A DNA stretch of 64,000 nucleotides from Ectobius pallidus (GCA_964059195.1 CAXKWD010000002.1:151235042-151299041), one strand, 5' to 3'. Numbered from the stretch's first letter, positions 36,166 through 46,590 are shown. The notes: generated from the letters alone by a model not told the origin. Made by a program: numbers and translations.

Positions 36166-36390
36166 TAAAATGGAAACTGAGATATAAGCTATAAGATCAG
36201 AAGCTACCAAATGAGACGAAACACATATTAGAGAAAGAAAAAATTGTGAACACACATATTGCCAAAGTGCCAATAAAATCAGATGGTTACTGAACAACTT
36301 GAGAACGAAAGAACTAACAGAACTAACCCAGAGTATGGCCTCCGGTCGGGTTCTCTGGAAAACAGACATGTCGGCCAAGCGATATATATA
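36166..36390 (+). mobile_element. Short R1-type 3' tail fragment (probable)
   Basis: This segment separates the GIY-YIG core from its downstream part. Its end (36329-36385) resembles the 3' tail of the adjacent R1-type LINE (37793-37840): both contain 'gagtatggcct' followed by 'ggtcggg' and 'ggcca', then the target sequence TACCCTCATAAGT. It is probably an earlier, 5'-truncated insertion at the same site. Confidence 0.4.
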
Positions 36391-36403
36391 TACCCTCATA
36401 AGT

Positions 36404-37463
36404 GTCTTCCTAGTAGAGGCTGACAGCCGACCCCCGCTAGAAAGGAAAGGGACAGCGACCATGTTAGCATTCACCAATTGGTGCGAAATGGTCAAGTTAA
36501 AAGTATCATCAGCGAAGACGAATACTCTCCTCCTCAAGAGGAAACTTCACCCAAGAAGACCGCCTACGATAAGACTACTAGAGACAAACATACGTAACGT
36601 ACGAGGACTAAGATACTTAGGAATAGAACTCCAAATAGGAAACAGGATAGAAAATCAAGTGACTAAGGTTTGCAACTCAGCAACTCACCTATTTCATGCG
36701 CTAGGAGCGCTTTCTGGCCAAACATGGGGATACAAGTACACGAACTACAAACGCCTATATCGGGCTGTATTCGAGTCGATCATAACATACGCGGCGCACG
36801 GGTGGGCACCGTACTTACTAGTCAGACATAAGAATATGCTAATATCAGCCCAAAGAAGCCCACAACCTCAAATGAGGCACTTCAAGTCATTGCGGGAGAA
36901 ATCCCCATGGACCTAGTATTGGAAGAAAAAGTAACATCGTACAAAATTAGAAAACAGATACCCACACACATTGGAGAAACATAAATAACACCAGAAATAT
37001 ACAACGCAAAGAACAAACAGGAGCTTAACTCCTTACTGCGGGAACATACACTAACCCAGTGGGAAACAAGGTGGCGTGGAACTGAAAAGGGACGCATCAC
37101 CAGAGACTATTTCCCTAGCGTCAGAAACAGGCTTAAACAAAAACATATACAGATAGACTACCAACATCGCAATTCTACACTGGGCATGGATACTTCACTG
37201 CGAACTTATACAGATTCAAACTCGCGGATGACTACTTATGTTACTGCGAAGACAGTGAAAGAGACACAATGTATCACGCTCTGTACACATGCCCAAGATT
37301 TATAGAAATCCGAAAAGACCTCAGGAACGTAACCATCCAAATGGGTGAACGGTGGCCTCCAGACCTTCAGTTCTGGACGACCAAAGAGGCACATGAACAC
37401 TTCAACACATTTGCGAAACAAGCAATAGGAATTAGAAAGATGGAAGACAATGACGATGTCTAG
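36404..37463 (+). pseudogene. R1-group RT C-terminus and zinc-knuckle region
   Basis: Frame one (to 36916) reads 'FLVEADSRPPLERKG', 'LAFTNWCEMVKLKVSSAKTN', 'LRYLGIEL' and 'RAVFESIITYAAHGWAPY', the thumb and connection region of R1-like RTs. After frame changes near 36890 and 37170, the last part reads 'YLCYCEDSERDTMYHALYTC', the CCHC-type motif of R1 C-termini, and ends at 37463. Confidence 0.75.
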
Positions 37464-37845
37464 ACAAACCGATAATGAGACTTACTAATCGAGAGACGTC
37501 ACCTGAGAATAGCTCAGATTCTCGGGTCGCTGTGCTTCTCACAGCAACCGGCCTAGGTGAGGTTTTGCGGGGTTTTCCTCACCTTTAAGGTTAATGCCAG
37601 GCCGGACTGCACCCCCCGCGCGACACAGTAGGACAGAATAGGACACAACACAGACAAAGTTAAACAGTTCTTTAGTGCTGAAACAAACAGCCAACTCAAG
37701 TACAAGTACAACCATTTTCCCCAGTGACAGGTACAAAAATCAGAGCGAAAAGAGCAATAGAACACCAAGCGCCGAACAGTTGTTGGGAGCGGAGTATGGC
37801 CTATGGTCGGGGTATCTCCGTGGGTGGTGGTGGGCCAAAAAAAAA
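36404..37845 (+). mobile_element. R1-group LINE, 5' truncated
   Basis: Flanked by the 13 bp duplication TACCCTCATAAGT (36391-36403 and 37846-37858) and ending in a short A run. It starts inside the RT domain just after the catalytic box. A 3' UTR of about 380 bp follows the ORF end at 37463 and contains 'ggtgaggttttgcggggttt', common in R1-type elements. Insertion is in the Penelope element, not in rDNA. Confidence 0.8.
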
Positions 37846-37858
37846 TACCCTCATAAGT

Positions 37859-38064
37859 CAGCAGTAGCCCAGCACTGTCTCGACACTGGCTACAAAATCC
37901 AATTCGACCAGACCAGAATCCTAGGGAGGCAGAGATTCTACGGGGGCCGCATTGTTGCAGAGGCCTTGGAAATCCATATCCAAAGTCGAAATTTCAATAG
38001 GGATGGCGGTCTACAACTTAGCCAAGCTTGGAAGCCAATATTGGCAACTCTATCTCCCCAATAA
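37859..38064 (+). pseudogene. Penelope-like endonuclease C-terminal part
   Basis: 'HKSAVAQHCLDTGYKIQFD' followed by 'RIVAEALEIHIQSRNFNRD' and 'LSQAWKPIL' is the standard tail of Penelope GIY-YIG domains, including the conserved His-x2-Glu/Asn-type helix. It ends with TAA at 38064. Confidence 0.8.
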
Positions 38065-38189
38065 ATTATTGGTCCTCATAAGGACCTATTCCACATTCAA
38101 TTATTAAATTCTATTTTTCAATTGGCCCACCACCCATTCTAATATATCCAGTCTTTTCCTATATAAGAACAGCTTTTTCCCATCCAGCT

Positions 38190-38245
38190 CACTTCTCTCA
38201 GAAGATGGCAGCAGAGATTGCTGCCGAAAGCTTGGAACCAATCCT
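38190..38245 (+). ncRNA. Hammerhead-like fold in Penelope terminal repeat
   Basis: In the non-coding 3' end, CAGAAGA (38199-38205) is followed by a stem GGCAGCA/TTGCTGCC (38207-38225) and then GAAA (38226-38229). This is the arrangement of the hammerhead ribozyme core (CUGANGA, stem II, GAAA), with the conserved U replaced by A, so cleavage is unlikely in this copy. Hammerheads in the terminal repeats of Penelope-like elements are established. Confidence 0.5.
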
Positions 38246-38330
38246 CTAACTCACCCGGTTGGACGCCCGAGAAACAATAATATATTCTCAACACTGGGGA
38301 AGCCTCAAGTCACACATAATATAGGCATAT

Positions 38331-39518
38331 TTATAGGACTATTTAGCCCATGCCGGAAATGTGCTTACTTATAGGCCTAGAGGTCCTATAAATTTTTCAA
38401 AATAAGGTTTTACTATATTTTCATTCATTCATTGTTGTATTGACATATTAAAGATTTTACAGTTTACAAATTGACATAGGCCTACAGATTTTTCAAATAC
38501 GAAGCAACTTCTGCTTAGAAAGATGTTTCCATTTCTAATGAATACGTACAAATTCAAAATTTAATATTTACATCTGGAACGGCCTCATTATATAATATTC
38601 AGCTTTAAACTATCCTTTGATGCAATTTACTTTATGTCGGCCTATTAATTAGACAAGACATAATTTCTTTCATGATAATTTATTTCCTACTGGAAGGCCG
38701 TGCTATATCTACAGCCGTCCCAAAATTACTCACACATACATTCACGCGCATACACTCATACATCCCGGGATATCTTACGAAACATTTTCGAACAAGAAAA
38801 GACGTCATGGCAAAAAATTACATACCGGAAAAATACCAACAAAGTTGGTATATTTTTAAGCATTGAAAAAGCACAACACGATACTGTCTCTTCAAGCAAT
38901 CAATTCCAAAATACAATTATACTTCAACAAAGTAATATTACGCAAAGTAACTGAATATTAATTGAACGCAAACACAAACAAACTTTTAAACCCAGTCAAT
39001 AGTCAAAGTCAAGGTCAACAAATGCATGAATCCAGGACATGATCCGTACAACGTATTTCATATAATCCAGAACCATACCAAAGCGAGCATATTTACGCTT
39101 ACCTTGGACTTAAAGCAGAAGCTGAAGAAACAAATTACATGACGCCTTATACCCGTGGAAAATCTTTCGCAGACGAGCCATACATACAATATGATATTAT
39201 ACGACCGGGTCACACCATAGGAAAACTCGATATAGCCCCCACTCGAATGTAACTTATTTAAAGAGTGACGTAATAAAAGCAACGCGCATGCGTATTACAA
39301 AAATGCTCTTTCAACTATCAAACAAAAGAAGTTCGTTCATCCTAAATCAGCTAAACAACATAGAATATACCCACTCAAATCACAATATTTGAAACCTTCA
39401 TAGATACTGAATGTACAAGTAGCAACTTTAAACAATCCACCGCCGTTACCATACAATATTCCTATGGCCGAGTGCACCAACCTCGGTATTCAGAATACCG
39501 CCGTAAAGTAGCTTAGTT
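38331..39518. other. Unassigned DNA between two elements
   Basis: About 1.2 kb, moderately AT-rich, no recognisable gene, RNA or repeat. The ORFs at 38672-38954 and 39058-39282 show no known motif. Confidence 0.5.
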
Positions 39519-39520
39519 TA

Positions 39521-41459
39521 CAGTAGTATTATTTCTGTCTGACCCCGACGAAACGCGAGTGAGGAGAAGAGAATCCAGCGGTGTGGGTTAATTCAGAGAC
39601 CTTCCCATCCCGCCGATCATGACAGTAGTAGCTTATATATCTTTAGTCAGCGTTTGTGTTTACAAACAAATCCCTATCGAAGTACAGCTCTGGCAGATAT
39701 TTTTACCTCATTCATTAAATGTTATAACACTAACATTAAATGTTTTAACTCTAACATACAGTATGGAACTTTAATATATTTACTCTACATACCAAGTGTG
39801 GTGTTACCGCTGTGCTCAATTACAGGACTGGATATTATTCCATAGGAGTGACACCAGAGACTGAGAGTCTTTCCCCTTTACCATTACTATCAGCATCATC
39901 ATCACCATCACCACCAACATTATTAGCATCCGAATCACTCTCACTAGAAGCATCACTATCACCACCCAAATGAATGACCAATTCTTGAGCCGCATCCAGG
40001 AGTCCCTCCCTTTCCAGATATTCCTGTTCAATATTCTTCACGTGCTGGCATCTCCGTTTCCACTCCTCTGCAGATATTGAGGAAAACTTCTCATCCGTAA
40101 TCTTCATGACATCTTCCATTTTAAATGTCACATTGTTTTCGGCTACCCAATTTTTTACAGTAGCCCATATGAGTTCTATCGGATTGAGCTCAGGGTGATA
40201 AGGGGGGAGCCTTAAAACATCGTGGCCATGTTGCTGGAGAAGATGATCGATTTTGTAGCTTCGGTGTTGTGGCTTAAGTGTCAGTATTAGTTCATAAATT
40301 TCAGCTTTTGTCTTACTATGAAAGTTTTGTTTCTCAAAATTATCGTTTTCAAGGTGGGACTGCAACCAAGATATCATCACGTCTTTTCGGGAATTCGATG
40401 TGGGAGGCTTATTCAGCTGCACGTTATGGTAAGGGGCATTATCAATAACCAAGACTGAGTGAGGAGAAAGATTTGGAATTAGTCTTTCCTTTAGCCACTG
40501 CTCGTAGTTATTGAAATCCATGTCCCCATGATAGTCCCCTGTTTTTCTGTGTGAAATGAATCTCAAATAAGCATTGGGCACAAAGCCATGCTCTCCTCCA
40601 GCGTGAATTATAATAAGCCGTTGTCCTTTCGAAACTGGCGAGAAGAGTCCACTCAGCGATTCGTCACTCCAGGCACATGGTGTAGTATGTGTTGTGTGAA
40701 GGTAGGTTTCATCCATGTACACTATTGAACGCCCTTCAGTCCTATACTGATGAATAGACCTTAAATAGGCACATCTGAGGGACTTTATTCTCTGTTGTTC
40801 CACAAGAATTTTTCTATTATTTCTTGTTTTCCTCCACCGAAAACCAATATGTAAAATAATTTTCCTGAGTGTAGAGATTCTACCCTGAAAGTCAATTTTT
40901 TCTTTTAGTCTTGAGTGTATTTTTTTTTAAAGTCGGTCTCTGCTTTTCTTCAATATAGAAATTATTAATTGTTCGTCGGACTACTTCTTCGTTAAAATTG
41001 TCAGGAGATGATTTCTTCGAGGTACGTATTCTTTCTTTATCAGGGGTAGAAAAAGAATTAGAAGCTCCTTCTTCAATACTTTTGGCCTCTTTCACGATTC
41101 GCTTCACAGTACTAATGGATACACCTGTAGCTGTTGAAACCCTTTTATATACAGATGCACGCTGACCCCTCACATCCCGAAAATATTTATATACATTATA
41201 TACTACTTCTCTTGTCTGCGAATGAATAACTTTACTCCCTCCCAGTTTACTATGAATCGGAGGCATGTTGCAAAAGTCTTGCGCACAACTGCACTCACCT
41301 GAAGCACTGTCTGTTAGGCACCGCAACAAGAGATGTTCCTTCTTCCGAGACCTGTGTACTAATAAACAACCACCCCTTAACATGACAATTTTTCTATAGT
41401 GGACTCGTCTGTCTACGGCGCATCTTTCTGAGCAGTGTCATACAGAAATAATACTACTG
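39521..41459 (-). mobile_element. IS630/Tc1/mariner-type transposon, 1939 bp
   Basis: Inverted ends starting CAGTAGTATTATTTCTGT are flanked by TA (39519-39520 and 41460-41461). One transposase gene occupies most of it on the minus strand. Length, TA target and TIRs make it a complete IS630/Tc1/mariner-type unit. The ends are well preserved and the gene is broken only once, so the insertion is fairly young. Confidence 0.9.
39835..41266 (-). pseudogene. DDE transposase (D-x88-E), one frameshift
   Basis: Read from MPPIHSKLGG at 41266; an upstream in-frame ATG at 41383 is less likely. An N-terminal helix-turn-helix region includes 'TATGVSISTVKRIVKEA'. A one-base break lies in an A run at about 40920-40930, after which the other frame gives a second DNA-binding part ('TLRKIILHIGFRWRKT'). 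Catalytic residues are Asp in 'VYMDETYLH', Asp in 'VLVIDNAPYH' and Glu in 'ELNPIELIW'. I count 88 residues between the second Asp and the Glu, far more than the 34-41 of usual Tc1/mariner types; the insertion includes 'ISWLQSHLEND' and an 'IDHLLQQHGHDVLRLPPYHP' lead-in. An Asp/Ser/Gly-rich tail ends at 39835. Expected size is about 475 residues. Confidence 0.85.
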
Positions 41460-41461
41460 TA

Positions 41462-41926
41462 CCCCTGTAAAGTCATACTTTAGTTGTACCGAGCTCGGTT
41501 TCGACTTTTACCGCAGTAAGATGCTAACCGGCCGTGAAGGAGCTGTAAAGTGAGAAAACCGCTGTTTTCTTTCCAAGATGGAGATCAGCGTAATGTATCA
41601 TATTTTCGATATCTAGGCTAAATGCTCATTGAATATAATGAATAAGGGGAGACAGGTGGGATCTATTTGAACGATGGTACATATCTTTGCAAAGTGAAAA
41701 GACCTTCCTTTCTCACCTCAAACAAAGCAGGTCCATCCAGCAGTAGGCGTAACCAACATACTCATTTTCACGATTGTTACAGTATCTATGGTGTTTGAAT
41801 TCAAAGTCAGACATATATACGCAATATAATATTCCATTTTATCCTTAAGAACATTTATTATTGAACAATAAGGCAACAAATAAATGAAATTGGGACCACG
41901 CGAGCCTCCGTGACTGGCACACGTGC
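41462..41926. other. Unassigned DNA
   Basis: No gene recognised between the transposon and a (GA)n microsatellite. Confidence 0.5.
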
Positions 41927-41938
41927 AGAGAGAGAGAG

Positions 41939-41985
<47 letters not shown>
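41927..41985 (+). repeat. (GA)n microsatellite
   Basis: About 59 bp of nearly uninterrupted AG dinucleotides. Confidence 0.95.
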
Positions 41986-41988
<3 letters not shown>

Positions 41989-42084
41989 CGAAACTAGTGG
42001 CCATGGAAGAAATCAACACAAAATTTATCAATGGGAATGGATTCGTAGCAGAGTAACCGCGATATATACATATATATATAAGTA

Positions 42085-44395
42085 TTGCAGGCCTTAGTCA
42101 CCTTGTTTTCAATGTGCTCTTTCCAAGTCAGCCTAGAATCCAGAATGACTCCCAGATACTTGACCGACGTAGATCGAATCAGCTTCTTCCCGAAGAAGGT
42201 AGGTTCATGTAGACCATCAAGCCGTCGCTTCCTCGTGAACACAATGAGGTTAGTTTTATCAGGGTTAGCCGACAATTCTACCTCACGACACCATCTTTCA
42301 ACAGTTTCAAGGGCACCTTGTATAAGGCCCGAAACTGTATCAGCGAATTTGCCCCTGACCACAATGCAGATATCATCTGCATAGCCTTGGGCATATACTC
42401 CACTTTCATTGAGCCTGGCAAGTAATTCATCTACCACCAGGCACCAAATAAGTGGGGATAGAACCCCTCCCTGGGGGCAGCCTCTGGGCATAGTGCACAT
42501 CAGCTCGCACTGATTAAGAGACACTATTGCCCGGCGGCCCTCCAGGGATGCCATAATCCATCGAGTTACACACAAGTTAACTCCATGTCTAATCAACCCT
42601 CTATAGATAGAGCCATATGAAGTAAAATTAAAGGCCCCTCTATGTCCAAAAACACTGCCATGGCTAGCTCTCCCTGGTCAAGCACTTCTTCAGCCCTTGA
42701 AATCAGCTGATGAAGCGCCGTCTCCACGGATTTGCCAGCCTGATAGGCATGTTGTTCAGCACTTAGAGGCCTTTCAATTAAGATAGGTCCTCTGATATAT
42801 CTATCTATTAGCCTTTCCAAAGTCTTTAAAAGAAAGGAAGTCAGACTAATAGGTCTAAAATCCTTAGGCCCAAGGTAAGAGCTCCTACCGGGCTTAGGAA
42901 TAAAAACTAGTCTTGCCTGCCTCCACGACGAGTGTACATAACCCATCGCCAGGCAAGATCTGAAAATTCTTACCAGGTTTGGAATGAGTAAATCCTGTCC
43001 CTGCTGAAGCAGGGCCGGGAAAATCCCATCCATCCCTGGGCTTTTAAAAGGGGCAAATGATTGAATTGCCCACTTTATTCGCTTATAGGTGACAATATCT
43101 TTGGCAGTCCGCCAGTCCTGCATAGCAGGCCGGCAAGCCTGACTAGATACAGTCTCCTCATTAACTACCTGTGATTCAGGGAAGTGCGTCCCAAGCAAGA
43201 GTCGTAAAGTATCCTCCTCCGAGCCAGTATATGTCCCAGAGGGAGTCCTTAATGAGCCCAATTTGGCCCTAGAGTCTCGCATTAGGATTTTATACAATCT
43301 AGCCGTACTTGGAAGATTGTTGATACTCTGACAGAAGTCTCTCCAGGCTTCCCTGGAGGACTTCTTCAGTTCTTGCTTATACTTGCGCTGTGAATCCCTA
43401 TGCAGGTTCCAGCTCTCAGTATCTTGATTACCTTTAACTCTGTTAAAAAGCCGTCTCGTGGAGTTCCGAAGGTTGCTCAAAGTTGAGTTCCAGCGGAACC
43501 TCCCATTTACTGTCCTAACTGCTCTAGGTGGACAGTTATCCTCAAAGGAAGATCTGAGGGCCGTACTGATCCAATCAATGCAGTCCCCCAAGTTTTCCTT
43601 GTTATAAGAATTTCTAGGCATTCCCCCAGCGATCCTGCCCCTCAGGTCCTCCCTATAAGAGTCCCAATTGGTCCTCTTGGGGTCCCTGAAGGTCCTTGGA
43701 TCAAGGGAGCCTGCCAACCGAAATTCTATGTGTCTGTGGTCGGACAGGGACGGTTCACTACTGACCCTCCAACCACTAACCTTATCAAGGATTCCTATGG
43801 ATCCTAGTGTTATGTCTATAGCTTCCTCCCTTCTGTTATTACAGTATGTAGGTTCGCCGTTATTCAAGATTTCCAAATCCGTTGTACTTATGTAGTTCGC
43901 AAGAGCCTCGCCCCTGGCGTTAACGTTGGTGCTACCCCAAATCCCATGATGGGAATTAGAGTCGCAGCCAACCACCAGGTCAAGTCCCTCCCGTCCACAA
44001 TAAGTAACAAGGTCCTCAAACTCCCTTGAGAGAGGAGGATCCTCAGAATCATAAGGGAAATATGCAGAGCAGACAACTAATTGCCGCTCTGCATTTCCCT
44101 CCTTATAGCTCACAAGAACAGCTACCACGTCCTGAGAACAGAACTGCGGTAGTGCCCATGCATTCATTCCTTTAATTAGGATGCATACTCTAGGCCTATC
44201 TGTAGTGCGAGCACTAAAAGTAGAGAAGCCTGCTGCAGTCAACCCCATGATACGGCCCTCACGAGTCCATGGTTCCTGTATCAGAGCGATATGTATCCCT
44301 CCAGTCTGTAGCCGTCGGGTAAGAACCCTAGAGGCCACAGAACTGTGTTGAAGGTTAGCCTGCAGACAGTAAATAGCCCTAATGGTACTCACCAT
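42085..44395 (-). pseudogene. LINE ORF2: endonuclease and reverse transcriptase
   Basis: A 600-residue open frame (44395-42593) plus a 200-residue continuation (42596-41994, host-derived after about 42085). The apurinic-type endonuclease has 'IALIQEPWT' (Glu), 'LVVGCDSNSHHGIWGS' (Asp/Asn) and 'LSDHRHIEF' (Asp-His). The RT has 'IKWAIQSFAPFKSPGMDGI', 'RLVFIPKPGRSS', 'DFRPISLTSFLLKTLERLI', 'EQHAYQAGKSVETAL', 'LAMAVFLDIEG', 'RGCPQGGVLSPLIW' and the catalytic box 'GYADDICIVV' (YADD at 42372-42383). The only break before the 3' truncation is a one-base change in a G run near 42635, just after motif A. The domain style is LOA/R1/I-group; LOA is my best reading. Confidence 0.9.
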
Positions 44396-44400
44396 ATGCC

Positions 44401-44840
44401 TTAAAAATAGAGCTTCTTTCTAGCTTCAGGTTCCTGCTGTTGTGAGGTCCCTGAGGCTATGTCGGGTCCGATCCCTTTATCTTTGGAGTCCCCTGTTAAG
44501 GAGCTCTCTGATCTCTTGAGTTCCCCGGCGCAGTAACCCATAGAAACAGAGTCCCCTATAGAGGAGCGCTCTAGTTCCCTGGGGTCCACAGCCAGATTTC
44601 TCTCAAACTTTACCCATTCCGAGTCCCCAATTAAGGAGACCTCTAGATTGTCATTGGAGTCCCCCTTTAAGGAGCCTTCCGATTTTATAAGTTCCCTGGA
44701 AATTTTCCCCATGGGAACTGAGTCCCCCGTGGAGCGCTCTAGTCCCTCGGGTTCCATTGCCAGGGTTCTATCAAGGTCTATGCTATCTGAGTCCCCTGCT
44801 AAGGAGCACTCTGGATGATATAGCTTGCTAGACTCAATAA
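44401..44840 (-). CDS. LINE ORF1 protein, C-terminal repeats
   Basis: The open frame extends upstream of the first ATG at 44757 to about 44840, so the true start is unclear. It consists of two copies of a ~56-residue repeat, each with 'SL-x-GDS', 'LA-x-x-P-x-x-LERS', 'GDSVxMG', 'ELxxSE' and 'SLxGDS'. No zinc knuckle is seen. The stop TAA at 44401-44403 is five bases before the ORF2 ATG (44395), a spacing that suggests termination-reinitiation coupling of the two ORFs. Assignment to ORF1 rests on position, not homology. Confidence 0.6.
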
Positions 44841-44849
44841 TGGTCCCAC

Positions 44850-45218
44850 GAGCTGGGGGAAATATCTGTCACTACTCCTGGAGCCCCCACAGAAGTAGAA
44901 GGTCTGAATACCATGGGGTTCGACCTGGTTCCCCAAGGGGATCGTTCGCAACACCATCTAACCCTGGTGCCATTCAGCCCTCAGCACGATGCCTCCCACC
45001 TTAGCTTGGGTAGGGAAAAGGAAAGGAAACAGGACAGGATATGGAAGATAGGCCGTTGCAGGACGCCTTCGTCAGGCTTCTCCGCGTGAGACCTTCCCGA
45101 CATGGGTGACCCTTCTGGTAGCTAGCTACCCTCGGTATAGCTCTCCGCCTCATTGAAGCACGCAAACCTCCCCGCCTGCACGGACAGTGCTTCGATAAGG
45201 CGACGTCCCCTGGGGAGG
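44850..45218 (-). other. LINE 5' leader (untranslated or unassigned)
   Basis: GC-rich, distinct from flanking AT-rich repeats. It begins with the palindrome TCCCCAGGGGA followed by 'gacgtcgccttatcgaagca' on the minus strand. It probably carries the internal promoter, which is inference from position. Confidence 0.5.
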
Positions 45219-45220
45219 AC

Positions 45221-45610
45221 TGAAACCTTAAACTAGGTGGAAATACAAAAAAAAAAATGTGATTCAGAAATTCCCTGGGCATATTAGGAGAAAAGAACAA
45301 AGAAAAATTAAAACAAACTCATTTTCTCCGGATTTCCGTGGTTTTCCGGGTATATGCTGCAATGTATAAGGGGTAAAGAACTGAAACCTTAAACTAGATC
45401 GCAGTACTAACAAAAAAGTGTTGGTGGCACAAATTCCCAGAGCATATTAGGAGCAAAGAACGAAGAAAATTTAAAACAAACTCAGTCTCACCGGATTTCT
45501 GTGGTTTTCCGGGTTTTCCGAGTATATGCTGTAATTGACAAGGGGCAGACAACTAAAAAGTTAAACAAGAATACGAACGAAAAATATGAGTCAGAAATTC
45601 CCACGGGGGG
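45221..45610 (-). repeat. ~165 bp tandem repeat, reverse-oriented copy
   Basis: Landmarks 'gaaattcccTGGGCATATTAGG' variants occur near 45270, 45433 and 45597. It is the same unit as 21700-22528 in the opposite orientation, and is the apparent target of the LINE. Confidence 0.8.
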
Positions 45611-45825
45611 GGATGGGGGGTATACACTAGCCTAAGCTCTATATATTGATATATTAATTTAGATCTTTAAGAGTTTCAGAATTTTTCTTAGTTTAAACAA
45701 GCCATGCTTTTGTGAATATATATATTCAAATGGTACATGTCGTTATAGAAATGTAGGAGAATTCGTGATCTTAAACTTGTTAATCACGAGTTTAATGCTT
45801 TAATTAACAGGTCAAACATAGGTTG

Positions 45826-46404
45826 TAGCCGTAACGGTGGCTCATGCTTAGCGCGTGGGCCTGGCATGCTAGCGATCCGGTTTCAATCCCCGGGCCTGGT
45901 GGGCGTGTCATTCGTGGTGGACGAAGCCATGACCTTTGGGGGTTTTTCTCGGGGATCCTCCCGATTCCCCCTCTCATTCCACCAACACTCTCCATTTCAT
46001 CTTCAAACTCCCCCTCATAATCATCCCGTTTCCTTTCCCGGTTTCCAGTTTACCCTCACCCCAGCACCTGCTGTGGGCCTCTCCCGTCCTCCCCGTGGCT
46101 TGTAGTCCTGAAGTTGCTGGCTGGTGTGCTGCCAACCTGGGAGCTCTATAAGAGGTACCGAGGCAGCGGCACAAGTGGCATGGTAGAGGTATCTGTTGGA
46201 TGATGGGGAGTTCCGTGTGGGCTCGCGGTGGGGTCTATTGTCGAGGGACAATGCAAATTATTACATTCCGGAGGTTGGCACAATGGGCCGCAAGGCTGAA
46301 GTGCTTAGGGTCGTCCCAATTCGCCTTCCCCCTTAAGGGGCCAAATACATACATACATACATACATACATACATACATACATACATACATACATACATAC
46401 ATAC
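45826..46404 (+). mobile_element. tRNA-derived SINE with (ATAC)n tail
   Basis: The head carries an A-box-like stretch (TGGCTCATGCTTAGCGCGTGG, split by insertions, 45838-45858) and a B-box-like GGTTTCAATCC (45879-45889) followed by CCCGGG, the layout of a polymerase III promoter from a tRNA gene. The GC-rich body of about 450 bp continues to 'ccttaaggggccaa', then a tail of about 15 ATAC repeats (46344-46404). ORFs here are chance. Confidence 0.75.
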
Positions 46405-46590
46405 GTAGGTTGTATAGTCCATTCAGTGATAGTTAAGCCTTCTGGTTTGGTGAAACTTGTAGTCACGCATAAACTTGCGGTGAAAATCTGGTTCTCTGGT
46501 GTCTACTCACACTGTCTCGTGCCAGGATAGAGCATAAGTTTCAGGTGGTTGTACAAATAATATTGCATCAGGGGCGGTAGTCCATTCAAC
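46405..46590. other. Unassigned spacer
   Basis: Short stretch with no recognisable feature. Confidence 0.4.

Larger units (their letters stand above)
24370..38317 (+). mobile_element. Penelope-like element with nested insertions
   Basis: The outer limits are set by an exact 13 bp duplication, AATATAGGCATAT, at 24357-24369 and 38318-38330. Element pieces are 24370-24393, 29920-30547, 35876-36165 and 37859-38317; everything between is nested insertion. The left end (inverted 'ctcgggcttccaac...cgggtgagttg' segment) is complementary to the right end (38226-38292), giving inverted termini. Coding pieces are Penelope-type reverse transcriptase followed by a GIY-YIG endonuclease, and the copy is 5' truncated within the RT. 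Without nested DNA the element is only about 1.4 kb. Confidence 0.85.
42085..45218 (-). mobile_element. LOA/R1-group LINE lacking its 3' end
   Basis: The order on the minus strand is: GC-rich 5' leader (45218-44850) starting near the palindrome TCCCCAGGGGA, ORF1 (ending 44401), then ORF2 (44395 to about 42085) with endonuclease and RT. The RT stops in the thumb at a (TA)n tract (42060-42085), so RNase H if present, the 3' UTR and the tail are missing. LINEs normally lose their 5' ends; loss of the 3' end implies a later deletion or break. It lies directly against the ~167 bp repeat array (45221 onward). Confidence 0.85.

Noticed and set aside
42085..42384. Plus-strand ORF opposite the LINE reverse transcriptase
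   Set aside because: It is the antisense shadow of the RT coding sequence.
45826..45900. A functional tRNA gene
   Set aside because: A- and B-box-like motifs are present, but the cloverleaf cannot be drawn well and a long body with an ATAC tail follows, so it is a SINE head.
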